A stretch of 64,000 bases of DNA from Tretioscincus oriximinensis (Eukaryota; Chordata; Lepidosauria; Squamata; Gymnophthalmidae): contig JAJVDF010000019.1 in assembly GCA_022410635.1 (NCBI GenBank), positions 2,762,271 through 2,826,270 on the forward strand, written 5' to 3'. A model generated the notes under the pieces. It was not told the DNA's origin, made no database searches, and saw only the letters and a list, made by a program, of their open reading frames with translations. Shown here piece by piece: positions 10,675-23,956 of the stretch. A program made the translations under genes and the position numbers. Each line of letters begins with the position of its first letter. The first letter of the stretch is position 1.

Positions 10675-11637
10675 AAGGCTACGTTCACACAGTGAACTAA
10701 AACTGGAAATAAATTTATATTCCAGAATATATCAAATGCCTATCCCTTCACACCACGAAGCTATATTCNGGAATATACAATGGCGTGTCTGTTCACATGT
10801 ATACATGAATTCTTGTGATACGCAGCTAGCCAGCCAGCCCAACAGAGTCGATCAGCCNGCTGCGTGTCATGAGAAGCCTTTTTCTAAGCCCAGGCTGCCC
10901 TCTGCCTGCTTTGGGGGGCTTCTGCCTGGAGATTGGCTTTGCAAAAGGAAGAAAAACAAAACCTCCTCCTCCCTTCAGACGATCCATTTGACAGCAGGCA
11001 GAGCCGATCTGCAGGGAATTCAACTGAAGGAGGCAGCTGCATTCTGCTGGCCTCATCCATACGGAGCCTTGGTCTGGATAATGTTTTGGGACATTTTGGG
11101 ACATGTGGGTGGCCAAGCTCTGTCCCAAAATGTTACCCAGATNGAGACTCTGTATCAATGTTGCCAGCAGAATGCAGCCATCTCCCGTCCTTCAGCAGAA
11201 TTCCCTGCAGATCGGCTCTGCCTGCTGTCAAATGGTTTGGCTGAGGGAAGGAGGTTTTATTCCTCTTCCTTTTGCAGAGCTGATCTCCAGGCAGAACCCC
11301 CCAAAATGATGCAGAGGGCAGCCTAGGCTTAGGAAAAGGCGGAAGATTTCCCCGTCGAAGGAGGCAGTGCTTCCTCCTGTCATCTCTCCCCTCCTGTTTC
11401 TCGCATTAATAATGGTCACACAGGAGAGGAAGAGAATTGGCTATGAGATGACGGAGGTTGGCTGCGAGGTTTTGGATGTTCTCCACAATTNTTCCTGATT
11501 ATCCCAGTAATAGTTGATTGCGGAATAAATGGCCTTTATTGTGGAAGTTTTACTGATACATGCTTAACGTGTGTGACATGACCTTCATAATGTTGCTATA
11601 ACTGAGGCATAAAATAGTCATGTGAACGCATTCTTAG
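10675..11637. mobile_element. Family A inverted-repeat DNA element with large fold-back core (A1)
   Basis: The ends are inverted relatives (GGCTACGTTCACACAG on the left, complement of TGTGAACGCATTCTTAG on the right), as in terminal inverted repeats of a non-autonomous DNA transposon. The interior is a palindrome: about 225 bases from 10876 pair with the complement of about 225 bases ending at 11340, centred near 11108. As a result both strands show similar spurious peptides (for example LQIGSACCQM on each). Related copies lie at 19600-20004, 25150-25579 and 55974-57522. There is no transposase frame and the superfamily is unassigned. Confidence 0.8.
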
Positions 11638-12354
11638 GTAACTGTTGCAATCCGTATGCCATGTTGTACCACTGCAGACAATGAGGAATAGTGAGCTTCC
11701 TAATGCATTACTGAGAGTGTTCAGACAGGATCTAAATTACACAATGGCATAGGAAATGAGGGAGACTTGTATGATTATTTGGTTTAATTATCATTTTTGT
11801 CCTTTATTTATATAGTGCCATCAATCTGATAGCATGGTTTAAGCTCATAGGATGCAGCAAAGCATAAGAAGGAACAAAAGAGAAAGTAATGGTATCATTA
11901 TTTTTCTTATATAATGAGAGACTGCCACTAGCTCCAGAAAAGAAGACAGCATTTACTCATAGCCACGGGTCATTTTACTTCGCCCTTTTTAAAACATTCC
12001 AAACCATTGACAGGGTCCAAAATTCTGTGCAGGTTGTTTTTGAAGTTCATATTAGCTTGTTCATCATGCCTTGTAGCAAACTGCTTCTTCTTTATCTCAT
12101 CATCTGAAAACCATTTTTCAATGACAAATTTCCATAGAGGTTATGGAGCAATAAAAATACTGACTCTAGGAAGTTTATATCGCTCTTATATACTAAGATT
12201 ACCACCAAATAAACTAGTATTGCATAATTATATGAACAATTATAACATCAACCAAGACTAGTGCCTTGTTTCTTTCCTATTGGAAAGTCCAGATACTGTG
12301 TCATACTAGGGCTGTCCTGACTAGGGGGAAAAATGGGTGTGATAGTTTTCCACT
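11638..12354. other. Mostly unassigned, with a short repeat-like tract
   Basis: Around 11790-11870 the phrase TTTATTTATATAGTGCCATC resembles the 3' end of a common sauropsid interspersed repeat. It is too short to classify. The rest is AT-rich and unrecognised. Confidence 0.3.
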
Positions 12355-12675
12355 AATTCCATACAGATTCCATCTAGACCAACATTCTGTCTTATACAGT
12401 GGCCCACCAATTGCACCTGGGCAGTCTGGGACAGAAAAAGGCAAAGCTTCACATGTTCTCAACATTCTGCAAATGGCATTTCAGAAATACTGTTTGTTGC
12501 TCCATTTCGAAAGCAGCATCAAGACAAAAAGGAAGAGGAATAAAACCTCCTCCCCTCAGCCAAACCATCCTAGTAGCTATTCATACCCTTGGTACCCATG
12601 AACCTGTCTAATCCTCTGTTAATGCTGTACAGACCATACCATCACCTCTTCTTGAAGTAAATTCCAAAGGTCATG
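12355..12675 (-). mobile_element. CR1 LINE 3' end, minus strand, with a foreign patch
   Basis: The reverse complement of the CR1 3' UTR is clear: ACAGTGGCCCACCAATTGCA, CCTGGGCAGTCTG, GCAAATGGCATTTC, TTGCTCCATTTCG and TAGCTATTCATACCCTTGGT. It continues into the terminal ORF2 region (CATCACCTCTTCTTGAAGT). At about 12532-12572 the expected CR1 sequence is replaced by about 40 bases matching the fold-back arm of the family A element at 11231-11273. Confidence 0.88.
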
Positions 12676-15394
<2,719 letters not shown>

Positions 15395-15713
15395 CCAATT
15401 ATGAGGAATGGTTAAAGAATCTAGGGATGTTTAGTCTGCAAAAGAGAAGACGGAGAGGAGACATGATAGCTGTCTATCAATGGGTTGAAACTGCAAGGAA
15501 AGAAATTTAGATTATATGTCAGAAAAAACTTTCTAGCAGCAAGAGTGATAAACCAGCGGAACAGTTTGCCACAGGTGGTGGTGAGTTCACTTTTGCTGGA
15601 AGTCTTCTAACAGAGGCTGGACAGTAATCTGTCTGGGATGGTTTAATGAATCCTGCATTGAGCAGGGGGTTGGACCTGGAGGTCCCTTCCAACTCTATGA
15701 TTCTATGATTCTA
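15395..15713 (+). mobile_element. CR1 LINE (bird/turtle-like subfamily), 3' end
   Basis: In plus frames it carries degenerate CR1 ORF2 C-terminal sequence (GMFSLQKRRRRGDMIAVYQW with interruptions). The canonical CR1 end follows: GGTTGGACCTGGAGGTCCCT, TCCAACTCTATGATTCTATG, ATTCTA. Its ATTCTATG tail differs from the TATGTTCTTATG tail of the other CR1 copies here, so it belongs to another subfamily. Confidence 0.93.
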
Positions 15714-16714
15714 CATGCCTTATAAGCAGCCCAAGCTGTTTCCCCAGGGAAAGATTCTTCCTCTGGTACCCAATTAAGAGCTTGGCAGAGGCTTCTTGAA
15801 TTTGAAAGAACAGAGAGCAATTGGGGACATTCTATGGGAAAGACATAAAGGAAGGAGACAGTATATTAGTTAACTGTATGCAAATTATTTTCCTTTAGAT
15901 CAGACCCAACACTCTCAGATATAAATTGAATATTTTTTTTAATATATTTGCTGAATTTTACTGTACTAAGGAATTATAGCTTCCTAAATTTACTAAAGTA
16001 TCATCACATGCTTCTGTTTCATTATCTCCACCACCACCTACTTGTAATCAGTCCTACCTAGGGTTAGCACAAAAAGGAGGTATGAAGTGCTCACTGACCA
16101 AGTTGTACTAGCTATACCAATATAGGCGAGGAAATTATGCCAAGAGCAGAGAGAAAGTCCCAACAGGCTACTGTTTTCTTCTGTGTTTGGGCAGAAAACA
16201 GTGATCTTTTCCATTGACTTGATTAAGNGTCGTTCCCCATCCACATCACTATGCAGTTTCAAGTGGGCTGGTCAATCAAATGTCAGTCAATGAGTGTCCT
16301 CCATTCAAGCCATTTGAAACAGAAATGCAATAGTCTATTTGGTTCCAATGCGAATCAATGTAAATTTTCAGAATGGTAGGACAAATCATCATAAGGCAAT
16401 AGATACTTCCTTTTTCCCCTTGACTGGCATTGGAAGACCAATTCCCCATCCACAGCATTGTAAATACTGAAATATTTTGGTCAATTCAGTGCAAGTCAGT
16501 GGAGATTTAGTAATTCAGAACTGCCTTTTTATGAGATTCCCCCCCTCCTCTGCTTCTCCAGAATTTTTAAGCACTACTTAGATTTCTGAGACCTTCCAAG
16601 GTTAGCTAGATGCCATCAATATTGTACGCAAAAAACCAGCAACCCCTTTCTACTATTTATTTCAATTAATATTAGATAAGGCAACATTCAGTGCAGATTA
16701 AGAATGCAATTAAA
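15714..16714. other. No gene or repeat recognised
   Basis: AT-rich. Two related CCCCATCCAC- and GTCAGT-containing minus-strand frames (16038-16262 and 16276-16458) look like a weak internal duplication rather than genes. Confidence 0.3.
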
Positions 16715-17081
16715 GCCCCTTCCACATGACATGTTAAAAACCACAATGCCGTTAAGTTCCAAAATTACCTGATCGTGAATCCAGGCATATGTCCCCTCGT
16801 CCTTTTGCAAACAAATGATTAGAAATCCCTTAAATCCAAGTGGAAACTAACAAGGAAGTACCATAAATACTGAGCATGCTAAGTATGCGATTCTCATTGT
16901 CTTGTGTTAGCATCTTCTTGTGGCATCCTGGTAATCCTGTTAAGGATCATACACACAAGGAATGCTTCTTGCCTTCTATGGCTGCAGCCATTACCATTTT
17001 GCAAAGAATCAGCAAAAGGTTTTCCTGACGTGCATTGCAAACACTTCCGAGTGATTCGTGAAAACTGCAACATGGAGCGAA
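16715..17081. mobile_element. Family B inverted-repeat DNA element (B1)
   Basis: The left end GCCCCTTCCACATGACATG matches the end of the copy at 28461. The interior (ATAAATACTGAGCATGCTAA, CATTGTCTTGTGTTAGCATC, TCCTGTTAAGG) matches the copy at 60209-60722. The right end GCAACATGGAGCG is a weak inverted match. There is no transposase frame. Confidence 0.6.
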
Positions 17082-17600
17082 ATAATCATGATGTTGTAAC
17101 ATTCCAGTAAGAAAACTTCTTATGTCTTCAACCGAACAGTGGCACCATTTCTTTTAATGTTTGTTATTAACATTCATTGTATGACTGTACATAAACTACC
17201 TTTTCTCTGCTCCATCTTGATAGTGAAAGCCATACACATAATCTCTATTTCTGACATCAGACACTCCAAGCGAACAGACTGCAAGATAATAAACAAAGAA
17301 TTATGTGATAAAACAGCAGGAAGAGAAAGAGTACAAGGACAAAAGTATATCTAATATGACATATTTTAAAAAATAGCCATTTGTAGAGTTGAGGGGAACA
17401 TAAACAACATCATGTTAATTGACTTTGACATGTTCATAAACCATTTTAAAATACTATATTATATGTTGCATGTATTTGAAATTTTACCAGTTGATGTGGG
17501 ACTACAACTTATGGTCTATAATATGTGTGTATTTGTACATGTGAGCATGGACACACAGATATGTTAATTTGAAAACATTACTATCACTTTCCCAGATTAC
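17082..17600. other. No gene or repeat recognised
   Basis: AT-rich sequence. The two plus frames here (to 17110 and 17139-17354) have no recognisable domain. Confidence 0.4.
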
Positions 17601-17741
17601 AGAAAAGGTCTAAATATATGTATGTGTTGGGGTAGTGTCACTCAATCAAATGTTCAGTTTGCCAAGATGATAAAAAAATGTCTGACTATTATTTGAACAT
17701 TTGGTTGAGTGATCCCACACACATCCTTTTAGACCTTTTCT
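17601..17741. repeat. Long inverted repeat (about 50-base arms, 36-base loop)
   Basis: The left arm 17601-17656 starts AGAAAAGGTCTAAA and ends CACTCAATCAAATGTTCA. The right arm 17693-17741 is its near-complement, TGAACATTTGGTTGAGTG through TTTAGACCTTTTCT. Mismatches and a few unpaired bases lie in the middle. The transcript of either strand could fold into one long stem. It abuts a CR1 fragment on the right. Confidence 0.88.
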
Positions 17742-17860
17742 GTGGTGGTGAGTTCTCCTTTGATCGAAATCTTCAAACAGAGGCTGAATAGCCATTTGCC
17801 TGAGGTGGCTTAGTGAATTCTGCAGTGATGCTATGATTTTATGTGTCTCTATGATCACAA
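17742..17860 (+). mobile_element. CR1 LINE 3' fragment
   Basis: GTGGTGAGTTCTCCTTTGAT, AACAGAGGCTGAATAGCCAT, TGCCTGAGGTGGCTTAGTGA and ATGCTATGATTTTATG follow the CR1 ATTCTATG-subfamily 3' end in the same order as 15585-15713. Confidence 0.75.
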
Positions 17861-18209
17861 TTAATAAAGTATCTGAGCTTATACCTCACTCCTTTTTCCT
17901 ACCTTCTTCTTTATTTTTTTAAAAATAAATATGGAACTTTTGTATTCGATTTTTATTGCTATTTGCTCCAAGAACTTTGGCTATAAAAACCTTTGGATAG
18001 CTAAAACTAAAAAGGAAGAAAGGTGTATTATGATTCCTTGATTGATCCCATCCTACACTCAACTAAAATAGAAAACCATGACAGTGTCTACATGGGGAAA
18101 ATGATATTATTCCTTTAGCTGNAAGCCAGAATGAACTACACAGTTGACTTGCAATGTGTTGGCTTGAAACTCCTGGATGGAATGACTGGCCAGACACATA
18201 TCACGCTAG

Positions 18210-18569
18210 TCTTGAACACTAGCTACCAATTTGCTACCAGCGCAATTGGAGGTATTAACCCTCCTATAAGGCCCTAAATAACTTNAACATCAAATTACTA
18301 AAGGAATACCTTTTCTCATATCAACCTGCCCATGCTTTAAGATCTGCAGAGGAGGCCCTCCTGATTGAACCCAGGATAGGGTGTTCTCTGTGGCAGCTCA
18401 CTTGAGGTGTGTCAATCACCAACTCTGTTCGCAATCAGAAGGCATTCTGCTCACCCTTCCCTACATTCAGTTAGTGTTTCTTTAATATGTAAATTTGGTT
18501 TTTATTGTTAACAGCTCTGAGTCCTTTAGGTATAGGATGGTATAGAAATTTAAATAAATAAATAAATGT
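18210..18569 (+). mobile_element. L2-like LINE 3' fragment
   Basis: The plus strand gives a broken coding remnant (YLFSYQPAHALRSAEEALL, then WQLT) typical of the C-terminal tail of L2-type ORF2. The 3' UTR follows, with CAGCTCTGAGTCCTTTAGGT, ATAGGATGGTATAGAAAT and an (AAAT)n end. The same tail type appears on the SINE at 5573-5831. Confidence 0.78.
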
Positions 18570-19599
18570 TAACTGACATCAGAAAAAATGAGAAAATTAG
18601 TTTTTGTGCCACCAATACCTTTTTCTTTTGCTTTGATTTTTAAAATTTTCTGGAAGTTATTAGAATAAAATATTTACCAGTTTGATCAAGTGTAGAAAGC
18701 ATGTAGAAGAAATGCTATTTGTAGGTGGTCTAATAAAAATCCATATAAAATAGTAGAGCCAAAGTAATAGTAATCCTCAATCATACCCTGCTATGCAAAT
18801 TACATTTCTTAAGAAGTAATGGCTTCTATAAATCTCTGAATTAAACCAAAAAGGGAGAAACGTCAAGAAGTTATATGAGTACAATGTATTTCATTTACAA
18901 GAAACAGATATTCAAAGTTCCATTACAATTCAAATAAAAGAAAATTAACACTGAATTATTTGAAGGGAAATTGCTTACATTCAAATACTGTTTTTATATG
19001 TTTGATCGAGAAATATACCATTCTTATTTACTTAAAACTTTCAGTAGCTTTTGCTGTCATGCACATGTACATGTATACAGATTTGTTGATTATAAAAGTT
19101 TTCCTAAGATGCACTTTTTTNAAAAAAAATGTGTTCATGCACTTATTCTAACATTATTTTTCTTTCTTCAGTTTACCATATATGAGTAGAAATGCATTAA
19201 TAAACCTTAAGACAGCTAAAATGGAAAATGGAAGTATACAATTATGAAAATTGCAGTATTTTCTTTTCCCTTTAAACTTATGAAATGGAACAAAATATGT
19301 TGATAAATGTACAAGGTAATTATACTACATCAGATGAGCAATTATTGATCTGCAAACCAAAATGCTAATGTATATAACACTTCTACATTAAACTTCCAAA
19401 CAGTGTGTTAAAGAAATATTTATTTATTTATTTTGCTCTTTTCTTTGGGTTACATGGATACATTTTAATATTTTTGGACATTTTTATTTTATAGCCTTAG
19501 AAAGCATCTCCTCCTGCCCCCACCCCTTATTTTAAAAATATGGTTATTGGCAGTTTANATTTTTTCAACTTTTCTACACTTATCTGTGTCCCAAACTAT
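18570..19599. other. AT-rich, nothing recognised
   Basis: No supported coding frame or repeat. An N sits at a T-to-A homopolymer junction near 19122 and is probably a base-calling problem. Confidence 0.4.
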
Positions 19600-20004
19600 G
19601 GCTGTGTGCACATGGCAACTTAAAAACTGCTACAAAGCTACATTCTGGAATATAGCAATCGTGTGTCTGTGCACACCAAACTTGTATAGTCCGTGATCAT
19701 GCCCCAGTTCCATAATATCGCTCATTGATCATGTGGCAGTGCAGTCCAAGATTTTTTTTTTACTTGCACCAGCCAATAGAAACAACTGCTTGTTTTATCA
19801 TCTCGCACCTAATTTGTGCACACGCATATACAGACGAAAGTAGGGGGGTCCTCCGAAACAATGTCTGAATATTCGAGCAATAGTTTATTCCAGGAAAAAC
19901 TGCCTTTATTGCGGGTCAACTGCTGAAAAACGCTTAGCACGGGTGCTTGAGTCTTTCTCAAAGTATTCCGAATGAGGTAGAAAAATGCTATGTGCATGCA
20001 GCCT
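19600..20004. mobile_element. Family A inverted-repeat DNA element lacking the fold-back core (A4)
   Basis: Terminal inverted repeats GGCTGTGTGCACATGGCA and the complement of TGCTATGTGCATGCAGCC agree at most positions. The right half (AATAGTTTATTCCAGG, GCCTTTATTGCGG, ACGCTTAGCACGGGTG) matches the right halves of A1 and A2. The GC-rich palindromic core found in A1 and A3 is absent, so this copy may show the ancestral structure. Confidence 0.72.
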
Positions 20005-20086
20005 CAGTCTTGGTCCCATACCATGATGCTCACATAATATGACAAAAGATCCATCGCACTTTGTCCACATTAAATGAAAACTGAGG

Positions 20087-20390
20087 CTGTGTCCCCACAG
20101 AGAATTGTTACCACTATGATACCTACATGAGGCTGAATCCACCCCATGAGTTCATGCAGGTTCAGAAATCCACTCGCTAAAAAGCTCTATGGTCCCAGGT
20201 TTTCTGATAGTTCCTTTTATCTGTCTTTATTTGTGGCNATTGTATAAATCTGCTAAAAAGCCTTCATGGGGCCTTCCATTATGGGAATATGTTAGATATT
20301 GTGAGACTTAGCTGTAAAAGTTGATTGGCTCTCAGCTCACAGNAATTGCTGGGAATTGTAAGACAAGTGCAGCACTGACTTATGGGGTGT
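20087..20390. mobile_element. Possible short DNA element related to family B/D
   Basis: The left end GAGGCTGTGTCCCCACAG resembles the GGCCCAATCCCC-type ends at 60209 and 43047. An internal AATTGCTGGGAATTGTAAG block resembles the CCCAGCATTCT block of those elements in reverse. The right boundary near ATGGGGTGTGTC is uncertain. Confidence 0.35.
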
Positions 20391-21554
20391 GTCATGTGAT
20401 GAGAATGCAAGGCAATTTAACAGGAAACAGAAAATAGCATGGAAAAATTAAAGGTGGGTGGAGAGGCAGTCACAAATGAGTTATTCCAAATGGGATATTT
20501 ATTGTAAATTCTGGTATGTGGGGAGGGGATCTAAGTCTTAAATAAGATACCCAAATGGATTTGTTTGTTCATATTTGCACTGATGTCTTCTCCCTTGCCC
20601 AGAATAAACAATATATCTCTTGCTTGAAAGGGTTGCCACTGATCTGGAACAGAGCTATTGTATTATACTAGCATATCTCTTTCTAGTCCCAGCCAATGTC
20701 TTCAAAAGCTGAAAAAACTTCAAAGCTCATGCCTTTGAAGATGAAGAACAAAAATTCCTGTACTTTAGTATTCCAGAAGGCGATCCTATTTCAGCAGTAT
20801 TCTCTTATGGACCAATTAAAAAGATTCCAGTATATTGGCACAGGTATAGTATGCCTTCCACATTTTGTGTACCAAATCCCACTACCAGTACTGCCTCCAN
20901 TGAGCTTTATTCTGCACTATAGCCTGGAACAGGATCTTGCCATCTACATGTTAGTGTAGATTTTGGCAGGCCACAAACAGGGCCACAAATAGTTTATGCT
21001 CGCATGTGGATGGTCCAGCTTTGTACCAAGATACAACCCAGAACAAAGCTGAGTGGGAACAGGGCTGGTTATGACCTGTGAGGTTATTGTGTTCTAACAG
21101 GGAAAACACTGACTGCACTGTTGATGTTTTTAGATATTCTATTTATAATTATTATATATTGTGATTCACCCTGTGGATTTTGCCTATACAAGGTGAAATG
21201 AATATGAAAATTTAAACTAAACAGTGTGCTAAAGTGATCCATGAACCCTTTTCTAGCATAAAGTAACATCCTGCAGGGAAAAGGTTTTGAAGAGACAAGG
21301 GCTAGGGTTGGAACAGAATGGATTATTCCAGTCCAGCAAAGCGATCTTGGGGCACCTTAGTAATGAACAAGAAAAAGTTAGGCAGCATGATCCTTCATAG
21401 GCATGATCCTTCATGTATCAGAATAAGAAGGCTTGTATATGAAAACTAATGCTGTCTACCTTTTTCTTGCTTTCTTCTGCAAGATATTCTGGATTAAATC
21501 CAACAAAGTAGGAAAGCATAGAAGGCATATTTATGTTGAATATTTTGAAATAAA
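20391..21554. other. No gene or repeat recognised
   Basis: It contains a short direct repeat of GCATGATCCTTCAT at about 21387-21416. No known element was identified. The frame at 20696-20959 has no recognisable domain. Confidence 0.35.
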
Positions 21555-21573
21555 AGAAAAAGTATATTATAGA

Positions 21574-21786
21574 GAAGAAGAAGAAGAAGAAGAAGAAGAA
21601 GAAGAAGAAGAAGAAGAAGAAGAAGAAGAAGAAGAAGAAGAAGAAGAAGAAGAAGAAGAAGAAGAAGAAGAAGAAGAAGAAGAAGAAGAAGAAGAAGAAG
21701 AAGAAGAAGAAGAAGAAGAAGAAGAAGAAGAAGAAGAAGAAGAAGAAGAAGAAGAAGAAGAAGAAGAAGAAGAAGAAAAAGTATAT

Positions 21787-21817
<31 letters not shown>

Positions 21818-21967
21818 AAGAAGAAGAAGAAGAAGAAGAAGAAGAAGAAGAAGAAGAAGAAGAAGAAGAAGAAGAAGAAGAAGAAGAAGAAGAAGAAGAA
21901 GAAGAAGAAGAAGAAGAAGAAGAAGAAGAAGAAGAAGAAGAAGAAGAAGAAGAAGAAGAAGAAGAAG

Positions 21968-21997
<30 letters not shown>
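21574..21997. repeat. Large (GAA)n/(TTC)n array in two duplicated blocks
   Basis: Two nearly pure GAA arrays (about 21574-21776 and 21789-21997) are each preceded by the same 15-base flank AGAAAAAGTATATTA (21555-21569 and 21774-21788). The unit flank-plus-array therefore appears to have been duplicated in tandem. On the minus strand the array continues directly from the 3' end of the SINE at 21998-22262, so it probably grew from that SINE's (CTT)n tail. The long Glu, Leu, Phe and Ser frames are artefacts. Confidence 0.98.
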
Positions 21998-21998
<1 letters not shown>

Positions 21999-22262
21999 GA
22001 CTCAAAACTGCTTGCAAGGGTATTTTTGCCCGAAGGCTTACATTCTATCTTACTCACCACACTGTGGTGGTTTCCATGTATCTACTTGCAGACAGTTGCA
22101 ATTTCTTGCAATTCATTCTTTTGAATACCTGGGTAGGCTAGAGCTACAGGCTAGTGGAAGGTGCTCACCCCTCCCCACGTCCGACACAGGGCTTCGAAAC
22201 GCGATCTCTCAGATGAGAGATGGATTCCTTACTGACTGAGTTATCCGTGCCTATTCAGCAAG
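21998..22262 (-). mobile_element. tRNA-derived SINE, complete, feeding the GAA array
   Basis: On the minus strand the head has the A box ATAACTCAGTCAGTA, an anticodon-arm-like hairpin (ATCTC...GAGAT) and the B box CGTTTCGAAGCCC. The body GTCGGACGTGGGGAGGGGTG is shared with the copies at 8870 and 62109. The 3' end meets (TTC)n. This copy keeps the best tRNA-like head in the window. Confidence 0.85.
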
Positions 22263-23499
22263 TACAATCAAGAATTCATCATGATGGGATACTTCTACAT
22301 CAGTTAAAGACANCAGTCAATTTCTTGACTTACTCAAAACTAGTTTCTGCCATTTTGATATATCAGCAATATAAATATTCAGAAAATCAATCATTTCGTA
22401 GAGGGTGTAGAAATTAGCTTATTATTGATTATGCCCACTAATCTATTATGATTGTGACAACAAGAAAATGAGCACAAACTCATAGCCATTGATTTACTGT
22501 CCAATAAATAATTTTGGGTCGTTCATTATTGATTATAACACTTCCACAATCTTTTTACTTTATCCTCCTTCTTGTTATAATATTTGTTTTGAGTTTAAAC
22601 TGCTTACCAGTTAAATTTCCCATGTCATTTAATTCTAAGATAATTAAAGAATGAAAGAGTGCACATTTAAATGGTAGAATACAGTTTGTATAACTCTAGT
22701 CAATTTGTACTTTTATAAAACAGAATTAATTCATCAATAATACAGAATTATAGATTAACAATAAAGGACACAATAATTTCAAACTAGTGAAATATCAGGA
22801 AAGTTATAAAAATTTCCAAATGAATCACCAGTACTAACATAGAGAGCATTACAGGCTTCCAGACTATCATTCTGGATAAGTTCTTAAGAAAACCTTAGGT
22901 TGAAATAAATCCTAATTCTTATACAATAAGAACCTGGCCATATAACATACTGTTATAGGGTGGGGTTTTTTTAATAGTAAATTTACTTCTGTCTACCTTC
23001 TAAAGTTAAAAAAGGGCATGCTTNGAACTTTCCTAAAACTGAAAATTAAACCAGCAGGAGTTCAGACATGTTTGGAACTGACACATATTTAACTGAAACT
23101 GAACTCAGTTTTAACCAGAGTTGTATATAATAAGACCATGACTAGTGTTATGAATTTTCAAGCAAACGTCTTAGAGTGGACTCTTTACAGTGGACTACAG
23201 AATATGTACACAGTTCCTGTCATGTTGGGGTGTTGATAAAAGAATACTATAAGACAATAGTTTTCCTCGGCAAAAAATAATCTAATTTTATTGACATGGC
23301 CTTTTAGGGAGAAACAAGATACGAATGGGCAATAGACATCATAAACAGAGACTGTGGTTTCCAGTGATGATGCAAATTATTATTGTTGCATACACACAAT
23401 AGAGTGCAGTTCCATCATATACTATTCATCCATCTTTAGTTCCAAAGAACGAAACCAGAAAATATCTTTTATTTTTAGCCCAGTTAGGACACAAGGAGA
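22263..23499. other. AT-rich, nothing recognised
   Basis: No supported coding frame, RNA or repeat family. Confidence 0.4.
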
Positions 23500-23790
23500 A
23501 AGAGGAGGAGAAGGATGAGAACTGAGTTTTTATATCCTACTTTTCTCAAAGTGGCTCACAAAGAACTCAAAGTGGCTTACAACCTATTTTTCACCTGAAG
23601 GCTTACATTCTATCTTCCCCATCACATTTGACTGTACTTATTCATCTACTTGTGACTGCTCAGTTTTGAAGCTAAAGATAGTAAAAGATGCTCACCCCTC
23701 TCCATGGTAGACACATGGGCCTCAAACGTAGAACTCTCTGTAAAANGGCCATTGTTCTTAACCTCTGTGCCACTGTGATGGCTTAAAAGT
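23500..23790 (-). mobile_element. tRNA-SINE, minus strand
   Basis: The plus strand reads GAGTTTTTATATCCTACTTT, CTCAAAGTGGCTTACAACCT, GAAGGCTTACATTCTATCTT and CACCCCTCTCCATGGTAGAC, the reverse complement of the SINE body. It ends in TTAACCTCTGTGCCACTGTG, a degraded head. A GGAGGAGAAGG tract marks the tail side. Confidence 0.78.
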
Positions 23791-23956
23791 ACATAACAGA
23801 ACAACACCTTTAACATTTTCTGCATTGGACATTATTCTGGATACTGACCAGGTAGCTGACCATTGGTATGTTGAAGACAAGTCACTATTCTGGGATATAA
23901 TTCAGAGTAAGCAATCCACTGCATAAAGAACCTAAATAAGCAGTTACATAAAGCCG

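Noticed and set aside
10658..11326. 222-residue plus frame and the similar 110-residue minus frame
   Set aside because: Both strands give the same peptide because the DNA is palindromic (family A core). They contain Ns and no known domain.
21418..22060. Long poly-Phe, poly-Leu and poly-Glu frames
   Set aside because: Readings of the (GAA)n array with short random flanks.
21998..22262. A functional tRNA gene at the SINE head
   Set aside because: A- and B-box-like sequences are present, but acceptor-stem pairing is lacking and the sequence continues into a SINE body seen in several copies.
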